From Acidobacteriota bacterium (GTDB lineage Bacteria > Acidobacteriota > UBA6911), in the NCBI GenBank assembly GCA_031271905.1, contig JAISUT010000064.1, forward strand, positions 1 to 64,000: 64,000 bases of DNA, written 5' to 3'. The position numbers were made by a program, and so were the translations under genes. How positions within the stretch are numbered: position 1 is the first letter of the stretch; each line of letters begins with the position of its first letter. The notes beneath the pieces are model-generated. The model was not told the origin of the DNA. It saw only the letters and a list, made by a program, of their open reading frames with translations, and ran no database searches. Below are positions 36,095-45,738 of the stretch, piece after piece.

Positions 36095-36790
36095 TCAACC
36101 CCGTTGTTTTGAGCTGCAAGCCAAGCGGAAGCCGAGATTGCCGCCGCGAGAGCCGGGCTCGACGCCGAAGCGAATAGAGACTCGCGCGCCCCTCGCGTCG
36201 TAGATCCAGCACCCGCCGCGAAACACGCGGAGCGGGCCACTCCTGGAGCGACTGTAGTTCGAGTTGTAGTAGTCGCCAGTCCACTCCCACACGTTCCCGC
36301 TCATGTCGTATAGCCCCAGCTCGTTCGCATTTTTCGTCCCTACTGGATGCGTCATCATGCCGCTGTTTTCGCCGTACCACGCCACATCACCGACAGCATT
36401 GCTTCCGCTGTACTTGTACCCCCGGCTCCGACTGCCGCCACGCGCCGCGTATTCCCACTCCGCCTCCGTCGGCAGACGGTAGTTTTTTCCGGTCTGGGCA
36501 TTTAACCGGCGAATGAATTCTTGGACGTCGTCCCAGCTTACCTGCTCTACCGGCAGATCGTCCCCTTTGAAATACGAGGGGTTGTTTCCCATGACCGCCC
36601 GCCATTGCGCTTGCGTCACCTCGTGCTTCCCGATATAAAAATCCTCCACCGTTTCGGGGTGCGCGGGGCTTTCATCTTCATCGCAGTCGCCCCCTTGCTC
36701 GGACGTGCAGCCCATCGTGAACGTCCCGCCCTTCACGAACACCAACTCCATGCCCGTCACGTCGTCTTTTATCGTCGCCAATCCGGCCAT
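36095..36790 (-). CDS. Formylglycine-generating-enzyme/sulfatase-modifying-factor (FGE/SUMF1) fold protein
   Basis: VKGGTFTMGCTSEQGGDCDEDESPAHPETVEDFYIGKHEVTQAQWRAVMG...RLPTEAEWEYAARGG...MSGNVWEWTGDYY...GFRLA. Confidence 0.9.
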   Translation of the reverse strand: MAGLATIKDDVTGMELVFVKGGTFTMGCTSEQGGDCDEDESPAHPETVEDFYIGKHEVTQAQWRAVMGNNPSYFKGDDLPVEQVSWDDVQEFIRRLNAQTGKNYRLPTEAEWEYAARGGSRSRGYKYSGSNAVGDVAWYGENSGMMTHPVGTKNANELGLYDMSGNVWEWTGDYYNSNYSRSRSGPLRVFRGGCWIYDARGARVSIRFGVEPGSRGGNLGFRLACSSKQRG

Positions 36791-36917
36791 CGCCTCTTCC
36801 CCTTATTCTTGGAATTGGGAGTTCAAAATCAGCCGCACCTTCACCGCACCCCTGCGGGAAAAGCCCGTTTCCCACCTCTCCGCGCCAGCGCGCCGCCCCG
36901 CGCAAGCGAGCGCAGGG

Positions 36918-37433
36918 TCAGAGCCGGAGCTCCATGACCCAGGCGTCTTCCGTGGGGTTCGAGTAATAGTCCAGGCGCGCCCCCGCGATCTGGAAGCCGT
37001 GCGCGCCGTAGAACTGTATCGCCCGCCGGTTGGACTTGCGCACCTCGAGGAAACAGCGGTCGCATCCGCGCCGCACCCCTTCCTCGAAGGTCGCCTCCAG
37101 CACCCGCGTCCCCAGCCCCAGCCGATGGAACTCCGGCAGGACGCCGATCTTCAGCAACTCCAGGTTCTCGTAGACCGCCCGCGCCAAGGAGAATCCGACG
37201 AGGCGCGTCGCGCCCGCCACCCGCCGCGCCAGCTTGCGGCCGAAATACTCGGGGAGCTCGCCGAGGAAGCGCCGATAGTTGTCCTCGCCCCAGAACGAGA
37301 GGTTGGTCGCCGCCTCTAACGCCTCGATCAGCGGCGCGTCTTCCGGCAGGAGCGTAGAGACCCGGATGTCCGCGAAGTCGTCGAAACCGCCTGCGCCGTC
37401 GCAAGCGCCAGCCGTGGGCACGTCGGGTCGCAT
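36918..37433 (-). CDS. rimI: GNAT acetyltransferase, RimI-like (ribosomal protein alanine acetyltransferase)
   Basis: IGVLPEFHRLGLGTRVLEATFEEGVRRGCDRCFLEVRKSNRRAIQFYGAHGFQIAG; adjacent to tsaB. Confidence 0.8.
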   Translation of the reverse strand: MRPDVPTAGACDGAGGFDDFADIRVSTLLPEDAPLIEALEAATNLSFWGEDNYRRFLGELPEYFGRKLARRVAGATRLVGFSLARAVYENLELLKIGVLPEFHRLGLGTRVLEATFEEGVRRGCDRCFLEVRKSNRRAIQFYGAHGFQIAGARLDYYSNPTEDAWVMELRL

Positions 37434-37438
37434 CTCCG

Positions 37439-38173
37439 TCACGCCCCTTGCCGCTTCCGGGCGGCTTTCCTGGCGTTCTTCACCGCATCCGGCGGCCGGA
37501 CGTACAGCGGCTCCGCCAGCAACGCCTCGCCGGCGCGCCACGTCCGCCTCCGCTCGAGCGCGAGCCGCCCGACCCCTTCCGCGAGGAACAGATCGACCGC
37601 GACCCAGCGCATGCCGGGGCGGGCGGCGGCGAGCGCCGTGAGCAACCGCCCGTCAAGGTCGCCCGTCGCGAAACCGACGCCGGCGAGCCGCCCCCCCAAC
37701 TCCGGGAGATCGACCAAGGCGGGCTTGCCCGCTTGCCGGACGCCGCCGCCGCCACGGCTCTCGTACCCCCCGAAGTAGACCTGGTTGCGGTGCGCGTCGA
37801 GAAGGACGGCCAACGGGACGCCTGCGGGGACGGCGGCGGCGGACGCAAGACGCCGCGCCAGCACGTCCAAGCCCGAGACGCCCGCGAACGGGATGCCGAG
37901 CGACTGCGCCAGGCCCAAGGCGGTCGCCACGCCGATGCGGACGCCCGTGAACGAGCCAGGCCCCAGCCCCGACGCGACCAGCCCCAGGTCGCGCAACCGC
38001 CACCCCGCGCGCCCCAACAGGAAATCGACGGACTGGAGCAGGTGCTCGGAATGCGCCGCCGAGGCGTCCACCCGCAGGTCGGCACGCAGGCGCCCCCCCT
38101 CGAGCAGGGCGACGCTCCCCCGGTTGGAGGAGGTGTCGAAGGCGAGCGCCTTCAGGGATTCGTTCGTCGGCAT
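37439..38173 (-). CDS. tsaB: tRNA threonylcarbamoyladenosine biosynthesis protein TsaB
   Basis: LAFDTSSNRGSVALLEGGRL...HSEHLLQSVDFLL...GLGPGSFTGVRIGVATALGLAQSLGIPFAGVSGLDVL. Confidence 0.93.
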   Translation of the reverse strand: MPTNESLKALAFDTSSNRGSVALLEGGRLRADLRVDASAAHSEHLLQSVDFLLGRAGWRLRDLGLVASGLGPGSFTGVRIGVATALGLAQSLGIPFAGVSGLDVLARRLASAAAVPAGVPLAVLLDAHRNQVYFGGYESRGGGGVRQAGKPALVDLPELGGRLAGVGFATGDLDGRLLTALAAARPGMRWVAVDLFLAEGVGRLALERRRTWRAGEALLAEPLYVRPPDAVKNARKAARKRQGA

Positions 38174-38274
38174 AGCGTCTCTTTTCAACAACCCGGTCGC
38201 CCGCCCAATCCACTCCCGCCAGCGAGCCCCACTCCCGTCGCCGGGGCGCAGGGGCGCGGGGCGCATGTCGGCGA

Positions 38275-38304
38275 TTGACAGCGACAAGCGATAAATTATA
38301 TATT
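38275..38304 (+). promoter_or_regulatory. Putative sigma70 promoter upstream of mutS
   Basis: TTGACA-N18-TATATT in a locally AT-rich divergent intergenic region. Confidence 0.55.
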
Positions 38305-38480
38305 TTATACTCTTTGCACTCAAGGACTTGTGCTCGCGCGGCAGGCGGCCGCACGCATGTCGGTTCGGCGCGCGATGTTTTGGTGCGCGTAAAAAGGTGT
38401 GCGACAAGGATGCGCGACATGCGAAGGGCGCGGACGCGCCGGCGTACCGGCGCAATCGACAACATTATCTTGGATGGCGG

Positions 38481-41006
38481 ATGGACAAGAACGACGACCT
38501 CTCACCGATGATGAAGCAGTATCACGACGTCAAACGCCGTTTCCCAGGCAAGCTCGTGTTCTTCCGCCTCGGCGACTTCTACGAGATGTTCTACGAGGAC
38601 GCATTGACGGCCTCGCGCGCCTTGCAGATCACCCTGACCTCCCGCAACAAGGACAAGTCGGGCACCCCCATCCCCATGTGCGGCGTGCCGGTCCACGCGG
38701 TGGAGAGCTACGTCGGCCGCCTGATGAAGAAGGGGTTCAAGGTCGCCATCTGCGAGCAGATGGAGGATCCGAAGCTGACCAAGAAGCTGGTGCAGCGCGA
38801 GGTCACCCGCGTCCTGACCCCGGGGACGGTCATCGAGGACAGGCTGCTCGAACCCAAGGACCACAACTACCTCGGCAGCCTCTACGTCGCGCCGCAGGGG
38901 GTGGGGCTGGCGTTCATGGATCTGACCACCGCCGACTTCCTGGCCGCCGAGTTCCCGCAGGACGACGCCGGGGGCAAGGACGCCTGGCATCGGGCGCTGG
39001 ACGAGATCAACCGCTTCGCCCCCCGCGAGCTGGTGCTCCAGGAAGGCGCCGTCGGCGAGTTGCGCCCGAAGATCGCGCGCGAATGGTCTGACGGCTGGGT
39101 GCCGAGCCCGGTGGACGACTGGGTGTTCAACTACGACTACGCCCAGCGCACGTTGCTCGAATACTTCGACGTCACCACCTTGGACGGTTTCGGCGCGGCG
39201 GGGAAGCCCCTCGCCCTGTCGGCGGCGGGCGCCCTGGTCCATTACCTCGGCGACTCCAGGCTCGACGCCCTGGGCAAGGCGTCGAAGCTCCGCTTCTTCG
39301 AGCCGTCAGACTTCCTGCGCCTGGACGCGGCCTCGGTCACCAACCTGGAGCTGACCCAGACGATGGACGGCGCACGGCAGGGGTCTTTGCTCTCGTTCAT
39401 CGACATGACGCACACCGGCATGGGGGCGCGGCTCCTGAAATCGTGGCTGCTCCTGCCGCTGTTGGACATCCCGCAACTGGAGGGCCGCTTGGACGCCGTG
39501 GAGGCGCTCTCCAAGAACGTCGCGGTCTCGGGCAGGCTGGCGTCGCGGCTGGCGGAGATACTCGACCTGGAAAGGCTCATCAGCCGCATCATGGCGGGTA
39601 TCGCCACGCCGCGCGAGCTGGTGGCGCTGAAAAACTCCCTGCGCCACGTCCCCACGCTCGAGACCGTCCTGAAGGAGCTGCCCGCGCCTCGCCTCGCCGA
39701 GATCCGCAAGCGGATGGATCCGCTCAGGGACGTGGTGCGCCTGGTCGATGCCGCCATCGCGGACGACCCGCCGGCGTCGGCGAACGACCCGGGGATCATC
39801 CGCGACGGCTATTCCGCAGAGCTGGACGACCTGCGCTCCGTCCGCCACAGCGGCAAGGGGTACATCGCCAAGCTGGAGGCGAAAGAGCGCTCCCAGACCG
39901 GCATCTCCTCGCTCAAGGTGAAGTTCAACCAGGTCTTCGGCTACTTCATCGAGGTCACCAAGCCCAACCTCCCGCTCGTGCCCAAGCACTACATGCGCAA
40001 GCAGACCCTCGCCAACTGCGAGCGTTTCGTGACCGAGGAGTTGCAGACCTACGAGGCGAAAGTGCTGGGGGCGGAGGAGCGCATCGCGGCGATCGAGAAG
40101 GAGCTGTTCGCGGAGGTGCGCAAGACGGTGGGGGCGGAAGGGGCGCGCGTGCAGGCGACCGCGCGCCTGGTCGCCGAGGTGGACGCCTACGTCTCGCTGG
40201 CCGAGGTCGCGCTCAAGCACGACTACGTCAGGCCGCGGCTCTCCACCGGCGACGAGATCTTCATCCAGGACGGGCGCCACCCCGTCGTGGAGTCGCAGAG
40301 CCAGCCGTTCATCCCGAACGACCTGTACATGAACGCGACCACCGACCAGCTCCTCGTCCTGACCGGGCCGAACATGGGGGGCAAGTCCACCTACCTGCGG
40401 CAGACGGCGCTCATCGTGATCCTCGCGCAGATGGGCTCCTTCGTCCCGGCGCGCGAGGCGCGCATCGGCTGCGTGGACCGCATCTACACGCGCGTGGGCG
40501 CCTCGGACAACCTCGCCAAGGGCCGCTCCACCTTCATGGTGGAGATGATCGAGACCGCCAACATCCTGAACACCGCCACCCCCCGCAGCCTGATCCTGCT
40601 GGACGAGGTGGGGCGCGGCACGGCCACCTTCGACGGCCTGTCCCTGGCGTGGGCCATCGCCGAGTACCTGGTCGAGACCCCCGAGCACCGCGCCAAGACG
40701 CTCTTCGCGACGCATTACCACGAGCTGACCAAGATGGCGGAGATCCAGCCGGGGGTGAAGAACTACTGCATGACGATCCAGGAGGCGGGCAAGGAGATCG
40801 TCTTCCTGCGCAAGGTCACGCCCGGCGCCGCCGACAAGAGCTACGGCATCGAGGTCGCCCGCCTGGCGGGGATGCCGCGCGAGGTGCTCGGGCGGGCGGG
40901 GCGCATCCTGGAGAAGCTGGAGAAGAAGGAGATCGACCTGACAGGGCGCTCCCGCCGCCGATCGACCGACGAGGTGATGGAGGAGTTGCAACGCTCGCTC
41001 TTTTAG
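38481..41006 (+). CDS. mutS: DNA mismatch repair protein MutS
   Basis: MKQYHDVKRRFPGKLVFFRLGDFYEMFYEDA, TGPNMGGKSTYLRQTALIVILAQMGSFVPA, STFMVEMIETANILNTAT. Confidence 0.97.
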   Translation: MDKNDDLSPMMKQYHDVKRRFPGKLVFFRLGDFYEMFYEDALTASRALQITLTSRNKDKSGTPIPMCGVPVHAVESYVGRLMKKGFKVAICEQMEDPKLTKKLVQREVTRVLTPGTVIEDRLLEPKDHNYLGSLYVAPQGVGLAFMDLTTADFLAAEFPQDDAGGKDAWHRALDEINRFAPRELVLQEGAVGELRPKIAREWSDGWVPSPVDDWVFNYDYAQRTLLEYFDVTTLDGFGAAGKPLALSAAGALVHYLGDSRLDALGKASKLRFFEPSDFLRLDAASVTNLELTQTMDGARQGSLLSFIDMTHTGMGARLLKSWLLLPLLDIPQLEGRLDAVEALSKNVAVSGRLASRLAEILDLERLISRIMAGIATPRELVALKNSLRHVPTLETVLKELPAPRLAEIRKRMDPLRDVVRLVDAAIADDPPASANDPGIIRDGYSAELDDLRSVRHSGKGYIAKLEAKERSQTGISSLKVKFNQVFGYFIEVTKPNLPLVPKHYMRKQTLANCERFVTEELQTYEAKVLGAEERIAAIEKELFAEVRKTVGAEGARVQATARLVAEVDAYVSLAEVALKHDYVRPRLSTGDEIFIQDGRHPVVESQSQPFIPNDLYMNATTDQLLVLTGPNMGGKSTYLRQTALIVILAQMGSFVPAREARIGCVDRIYTRVGASDNLAKGRSTFMVEMIETANILNTATPRSLILLDEVGRGTATFDGLSLAWAIAEYLVETPEHRAKTLFATHYHELTKMAEIQPGVKNYCMTIQEAGKEIVFLRKVTPGAADKSYGIEVARLAGMPREVLGRAGRILEKLEKKEIDLTGRSRRRSTDEVMEELQRSLF

Positions 41007-41103
41007 CCGCCAACAGCGCCATTCGCCCGAAACCGCATCAAAGGCGCCCCGGCGCCCGCCCCGGCGCGGTATAATCCTAAATTTTCGGGAACGGCCTGGA
41101 ACC

Positions 41104-42087
41104 ATGAAATCCGCGATCGCCACCATCGTCAAACTGCTCGTCACCGGGCTGTTCTTCTACTACATATTCTCCAAGGTCGATCCCCACCAGTTCGCTGGCA
41201 CCTTGAAGGGCGCCGACCTGCGGTTGCTGGCGGCGGCGTTCCTGCTGCTCATGCTGGGGCACCTCATCTGCGTCTTCCGCTGGCGCATGCTCATGCGCCC
41301 CCTCATGCCCGCGCCGTCCGTCGCGCGCCTCGGCGGCATCTATTGCATCGGCATGTTCTTCAACCTGACGTTCCCGACCATCATCGGCGGCGACGTGGTG
41401 AAGGTCTATTACGCGGGCAAGCCCTCCAAGTCCTGGGCGGAGAGCTTCGCATCCACCTTCCTGGACCGCGACGTCGGCATGTTCGCGATGATGGTCATCG
41501 CCTGTTGCGCGATCTCGCTCCACCCGGTCTCAGTCCCCCGCGTCCCCGTCACGGCAGTCCTCTGGGCGGTGTTCGGCATGTTCATCCTCGGCAACATCGC
41601 GGTGTTCACGCCGCGCTTCTACCGCGTCCTGAGCGCATTGCTGCAAAAGGCGCACGCGCGAAAGCTGGCGGCGAAGACCGACAACGTCGCGGGCGCCTTC
41701 CAGGTCGTCGGCAAGCGCCCGGGGGTGCTCTGGGCGGCGTTCGCCATATCGCTGGCGAACCAGTTGATGTGCATCGCGACCACCTGGCTCACGGGGTTGG
41801 CGCTGGGCGTGGACATATCCCCGCTCCACTACCTGATCTTCGTCCCGGTCGTCACGCTGATCTCGATGCTCCCGATAAGCCTGAACGGCATGGGGCTGCG
41901 GGAATATTCCTTCCTGAGCCTGTTCGGCGCCGTGGGCGTCGCGCACGAGCCGTGCGTCGCCCTGGGGTTGCTGGCATCGCTCATGATCATCCTGTCCTCG
42001 CTGCCGGGCGGCATTGTGTATATTTTGTTTCGCCACAAGGACGGCGCCGAGAAGGTGTCCGATCTCGAGGCGGAGATGAGGGGGTGA
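41104..42087 (+). CDS. Lysylphosphatidylglycerol synthase TM region / YbhN-AglD2-like flippase family membrane protein
   Basis: HLICVFRWRMLMRPL...FFNLTFPTIIGGDVVKVYYAGK...SFASTFLDRDVGMFAM...LISMLPISLNGMGLREYSFL. Confidence 0.88.
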   Translation: MKSAIATIVKLLVTGLFFYYIFSKVDPHQFAGTLKGADLRLLAAAFLLLMLGHLICVFRWRMLMRPLMPAPSVARLGGIYCIGMFFNLTFPTIIGGDVVKVYYAGKPSKSWAESFASTFLDRDVGMFAMMVIACCAISLHPVSVPRVPVTAVLWAVFGMFILGNIAVFTPRFYRVLSALLQKAHARKLAAKTDNVAGAFQVVGKRPGVLWAAFAISLANQLMCIATTWLTGLALGVDISPLHYLIFVPVVTLISMLPISLNGMGLREYSFLSLFGAVGVAHEPCVALGLLASLMIILSSLPGGIVYILFRHKDGAEKVSDLEAEMRG

Positions 42088-42150
42088 CGCCGGGGCGCGG
42101 CGCGCCGGCGACGGCGTTTTGTTTTGCAGACAAGGGGGATTCAACCGGAT

Positions 42151-42933
42151 ATGTTCGTCGAAGCTTTCGCCTTTCCCGACCACGCGCTGGTGAATTTCGT
42201 CGGCGGCGGCGGCAAGACCGCATTGATCCACCGGTTGATGCGGGAGTACGCCTCCCGAGGACCCGTGCTGGGGACGACCACCACGCGGATACACCCCCCC
42301 GCCCCGCAGGAGGGCTTCGCCCTCGTCGCCACCGACGACCTCGCATTCCTGCGCCGCGCCTTGCGGGGGATCGCCGAGGGTTGCGCCGGACGCGCCTACA
42401 AGGTCATCGCGTCGCGGCACTACATCAGCGCCAACCTCGTGCGCGGCGTGCCGACCGATTTCATCGCGTCGCTGGACCGCGAATGCTTCCCCGCCATACT
42501 CAACGAGGCGGACGGCGCCGCCAGCTTCTCGCTGAAGCTCTGCCGCGACAGCGAGCCGGTCCTGGCGGAGGGGGCGGATCACCTCGTCCCCGTCGTCGGC
42601 ATGGACTGCCTCGGGCGCGAGCTGGGGCCGGACACCGTGCTGCGCTGGCTGGAGCTTTCCGAGGGCTTCGCCCTGCGCAAGGGGGGGCGGATCACGCCGC
42701 AGGTCGCGGCATCCCTGCTCATGCACCCGCGCGGCGTCTGCAAGGGCTGGTGCCCCGGGATGCGCATAGTCCCATTCGTCAACAAGGCTGACGCAGAGGC
42801 GCGCGACGCAGAGGCGCGCCTGCTGGCGGAGGCGATCTTGGACAACGGCAACTTCCCCGTGGAGCGCGTGCTCTACGGCAGCGTGGCCGAGGGGCGCGTC
42901 GCCTCGGTCTCCCGGAGCTCCCGGCACTTTTAG
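42151..42933 (+). CDS. yqeC: Selenium-dependent hydroxylase accessory protein YqeC-like
   Basis: NFVGGGGKTALIHRLMREYASRGPVLGTTTTRI, ILNEADGAASFSLKL, HPRGVCKGWCPGMRIVPFVNKAD. Confidence 0.75.
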   Translation: MFVEAFAFPDHALVNFVGGGGKTALIHRLMREYASRGPVLGTTTTRIHPPAPQEGFALVATDDLAFLRRALRGIAEGCAGRAYKVIASRHYISANLVRGVPTDFIASLDRECFPAILNEADGAASFSLKLCRDSEPVLAEGADHLVPVVGMDCLGRELGPDTVLRWLELSEGFALRKGGRITPQVAASLLMHPRGVCKGWCPGMRIVPFVNKADAEARDAEARLLAEAILDNGNFPVERVLYGSVAEGRVASVSRSSRHF

Positions 42934-42945
42934 GCACCAGACACC

Positions 42946-43812
42946 ATGAGACACGAACTGACGCCGCCCAGGCGGCTGACCGCCAAAGACAACCCGTTGC
43001 TCAAAACCATTCGGAAGCTCACGCGGAACCCTGAAAAGGACGATGCGGGGCGGATGGTCGCCGAAGGCGTGCGCGTGCTGGAGGAGTTGGCGGCACTTCC
43101 CGGCGACGGCTTGGCGGTCGAGGCGGCCGTGGTCACGGACGGCTTCGGCGGGGCGCCGAGGGAGCGGCGCCTGCTGGACGGTTGGCATGCGCGCCGCGTG
43201 CGCGTCTTCCAGGTTGCGCCGGAGCTGTTCGCGTCGGTCTCCGGCGTGCGCACCCCCCAGGGGGCGCTCGCGCTCGTGGGCGCGCCGCGCCATTCCCTGG
43301 GGCGGCTTCGCCTTGCGGGCGCGCCGCTGCTCCTCGGCGCCTTGGGGGTGCAAGACCCGGGCAACCTGGGGACGCTCATCCGCACGGCGGCGGCGGCGGG
43401 CGCGGCGGCGGTCCTCACCTTGCGGGGCACCGTCTCCGCGCGCAACCCCAAGGCGCTCCGCGCCAGCGCCGGCGCATTCTTCCACATCCCCGTGGTCGAA
43501 GGCCTCACGGCGGGGGAGCTGGTCTCCTATTGCGGGAGCCGCAACATCCGCATATACCGGACGGACGTGCGAGAAGGGGTGCCGCACACGCGGGCGGACC
43601 TCGCCACGGCGGCGGCGATCCTCGTGGGCAACGAGGGGGGGGGGATGGAGGCGCTCGGCGACGACTTCGCCCGGCTCCCCGCCATCCACATCCCCATGCC
43701 CGGGCGGGCGGAGTCGCTGAACGTCGCGGCGGCGGCGGCGGTCATCCTGTTCGAAGCCGCCCGCCAGAGGGGGGGCGCCCCGCAACCCATCGCGCCGAAA
43801 CGCCGCGCCTGA
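42946..43812 (+). CDS. TrmH/SpoU family RNA 2'-O-methyltransferase
   Basis: DNPLLKTIRKL...LGALGVQDPGNLGTLIRTAAAAGAAAVLTLRG...ILVGNEGGGME...IPMPGRAESLNVAAAAAVILFE. Confidence 0.93.
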   Translation: MRHELTPPRRLTAKDNPLLKTIRKLTRNPEKDDAGRMVAEGVRVLEELAALPGDGLAVEAAVVTDGFGGAPRERRLLDGWHARRVRVFQVAPELFASVSGVRTPQGALALVGAPRHSLGRLRLAGAPLLLGALGVQDPGNLGTLIRTAAAAGAAAVLTLRGTVSARNPKALRASAGAFFHIPVVEGLTAGELVSYCGSRNIRIYRTDVREGVPHTRADLATAAAILVGNEGGGMEALGDDFARLPAIHIPMPGRAESLNVAAAAAVILFEAARQRGGAPQPIAPKRRA

Positions 43813-43852
43813 CGAGGGCGGGCGCCGTCTTGCCGCAGGGCGGGGCTGCGCG

Positions 43853-44578
43853 TCAGAACTTCACGACCTCCGTGCCTTTGGGGAACTTCTGCTCGAATTT
43901 GTCCGCCGGCACCTTGCCGTTCAACGTGTCCTCGGAGAAGGTCTCCAGCATGTAGTCGCCCGTCGGCTCCAGGAACTTGTACTGCGCAGGGGTGCCGGTC
44001 GCCTTCTTGAACCAGATGGTGATCGACTTCACGCTCGCCGCCGCGCTCTGGCTCTTGGGCGTCAGCGTCAACACCGAGCAGGGCGCGCCCCCGACCGGCT
44101 CCGACCCGGCGTAGGAGATCGTGAACTGCTCCTTCAGTTTTGCGGAGGACTGGCCGAGGCCGGTCGCCAGGTACTCCACCAAGTCCTTCCGCTTGCCGAG
44201 GTTGTAGACTTGCGCCTGCTTCATGGCGGGCTGGTAGACGGTCGCCGCGTCGCCCTTGATGGTCATGACGCGCTTGATGGGCGCCATGACCTCGTGGCGC
44301 ATCTGCACCGACCTGTCGCCGCCCTTGCGTTCCAAGGCGTAATAGAACTCCCCCGACTCGGGCGTCTCGAACTCCTTCAAGAGCGCGAGGTAGCGCTTCT
44401 GGGTGAACTTCGCCGAAAAGGAGGAGAACTTCGCCGAGACGGCGTCGATCTGCGCCAGCGTCTTGGCGAGCTCTGGCCCCTCCTTGCCTTGGGCGGCGCC
44501 CTGCGCCGCCACGTCAGGGCGGAAGGACGCCGCGCCCAGCAACAAGACCGCCCAAATCCAGGTTTTCCGAAATCGCAT
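43853..44578 (-). CDS. LolA-like outer membrane lipoprotein carrier protein
   Basis: Signal peptide; LAQIDAVSAKFSSFSAKFTQKRYLALLKEFETPESGEFYYALERKG...; LolA-like fold pattern. Confidence 0.8.
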   Translation of the reverse strand: MRFRKTWIWAVLLLGAASFRPDVAAQGAAQGKEGPELAKTLAQIDAVSAKFSSFSAKFTQKRYLALLKEFETPESGEFYYALERKGGDRSVQMRHEVMAPIKRVMTIKGDAATVYQPAMKQAQVYNLGKRKDLVEYLATGLGQSSAKLKEQFTISYAGSEPVGGAPCSVLTLTPKSQSAAASVKSITIWFKKATGTPAQYKFLEPTGDYMLETFSEDTLNGKVPADKFEQKFPKGTEVVKF

Positions 44579-44689
44579 ATCCACCCCTTGTCGTGACCGC
44601 CCCGGCGCCGACCCGGTGCCGCTTGTCGTTCGGGCGGCGCGGAGCGCCCCCGGCAAACGCCTCCGCCGCAAACGGGAGGGTGTCGCGCC

Positions 44690-44893
44690 TTACCGTCCGG
44701 GAGCGGCAGGCGGCACTCCCGCATCCCCGTCGATATGATGCGCGGCGGGCTTCGAATGTTCAGCCTTGCCGCGCACGAAACAACCGCGCGGGGTCAGGAA
44801 GATGAACGCCAAAATGAGGATGCAGATGATGTCGTAGGGCACGGTGCCGCGGTTGTGCGACCAGATGAGGAATTTACCGGAAGTTCTCGACAT
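44690..44893 (-). CDS. Small single-pass membrane protein candidate
   Basis: MSRTSGKFLIWSHNRGTVPYDIICILILAFIFLTPRGCFVRGK; in tight tandem between the ABC ATPase and lolA-like gene. Confidence 0.5.
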   Translation of the reverse strand: MSRTSGKFLIWSHNRGTVPYDIICILILAFIFLTPRGCFVRGKAEHSKPAAHHIDGDAGVPPAAPGR

Positions 44894-44907
44894 GGCGTTT
44901 CCCGGGA

Positions 44908-45663
44908 TCAATAGAACCTTTCGAGTTCCGGCTTGAAGGAGAACTGCGACTTGGGCCCGAGCATGCGCCCGTCCCGCATCTCGATCACCCGATCCGCCGT
45001 GGAGGCGGCGTCGGCGTCGTGCGTGATCATGACGATCGACTGCCCTAGCTTCTCGTTCAGGTTGCGCAACATCTCCAGCACCGTGCGGGCGTTGCGGGAG
45101 TCGAGGCTCCCGGTCGGCTCGTCGGCGAGGATGATCGAGGGGCGGTTGATGACCGCGCGCGCGATGGCGACCCGCTGCTGCTCGCCGCCGGACATCTCCA
45201 GGGGGCGGAAGTCCTCCTTGCCGGAAAGGCTGAGCATCTCGAATATCTGGCTCACGTCGGGGTATTTGCCGCCACCGCTCCCATTGCCGTTGCCGTGGAT
45301 TCTCTTTGCGAGCTCGATGTTCCCCCGCGCGGTCAGCGTCGGCAGGAGGTTGAAGCGTTGAAAAACGTAGCCGATCTTCTTGCGCCGCACGGCCGTGCGC
45401 TCGGCGTCAGAAAGCGAGGCGATGTCGATGCCGTCCACGAGGATCTTCCCGCCCGTGGGTCGCAACAAGCCCCCCAGCATGTGCAACAACGTGGTCTTGC
45501 CACACCCCGAAGGGCCCATGATGGCGATGAACTCCCCGTTTTTCACGGTCAGGTTCACGTCATCGACGGCGGGGACGTCAACCTTGCCCGACCGGTAGGT
45601 CATCGAGAGGTTCACGGTCTCAATCGCGTTGCCGAAGGGTGTTTCCATATGCTTTCGATGCAC
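44908..45663 (-). CDS. ABC transporter ATP-binding protein, LolD/MacB type
   Basis: [69 protein letters not shown]. Confidence 0.93.
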   Translation of the reverse strand: MHRKHMETPFGNAIETVNLSMTYRSGKVDVPAVDDVNLTVKNGEFIAIMGPSGCGKTTLLHMLGGLLRPTGGKILVDGIDIASLSDAERTAVRRKKIGYVFQRFNLLPTLTARGNIELAKRIHGNGNGSGGGKYPDVSQIFEMLSLSGKEDFRPLEMSGGEQQRVAIARAVINRPSIILADEPTGSLDSRNARTVLEMLRNLNEKLGQSIVMITHDADAASTADRVIEMRDGRMLGPKSQFSFKPELERFY

Positions 45664-45738
45664 TTTCGCGCGTTTCGCGCCGCAACCCGGACGCTCTCGC
45701 CCAAGCCGCCATTGACCGCGACCCGAGGGTCGGGCGGT

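Noticed and set aside
35851-36240. 129-aa ORF overlapping the 3' end of the FGE-fold gene
   Set aside because: Overlaps a well-supported CDS in another frame and a terminator-like hairpin; no domain signal.
36095-36790. Complete DGR cassette in the window
   Set aside because: No reverse transcriptase ORF and no adenine-rich template repeat matching the candidate variable regions was found.
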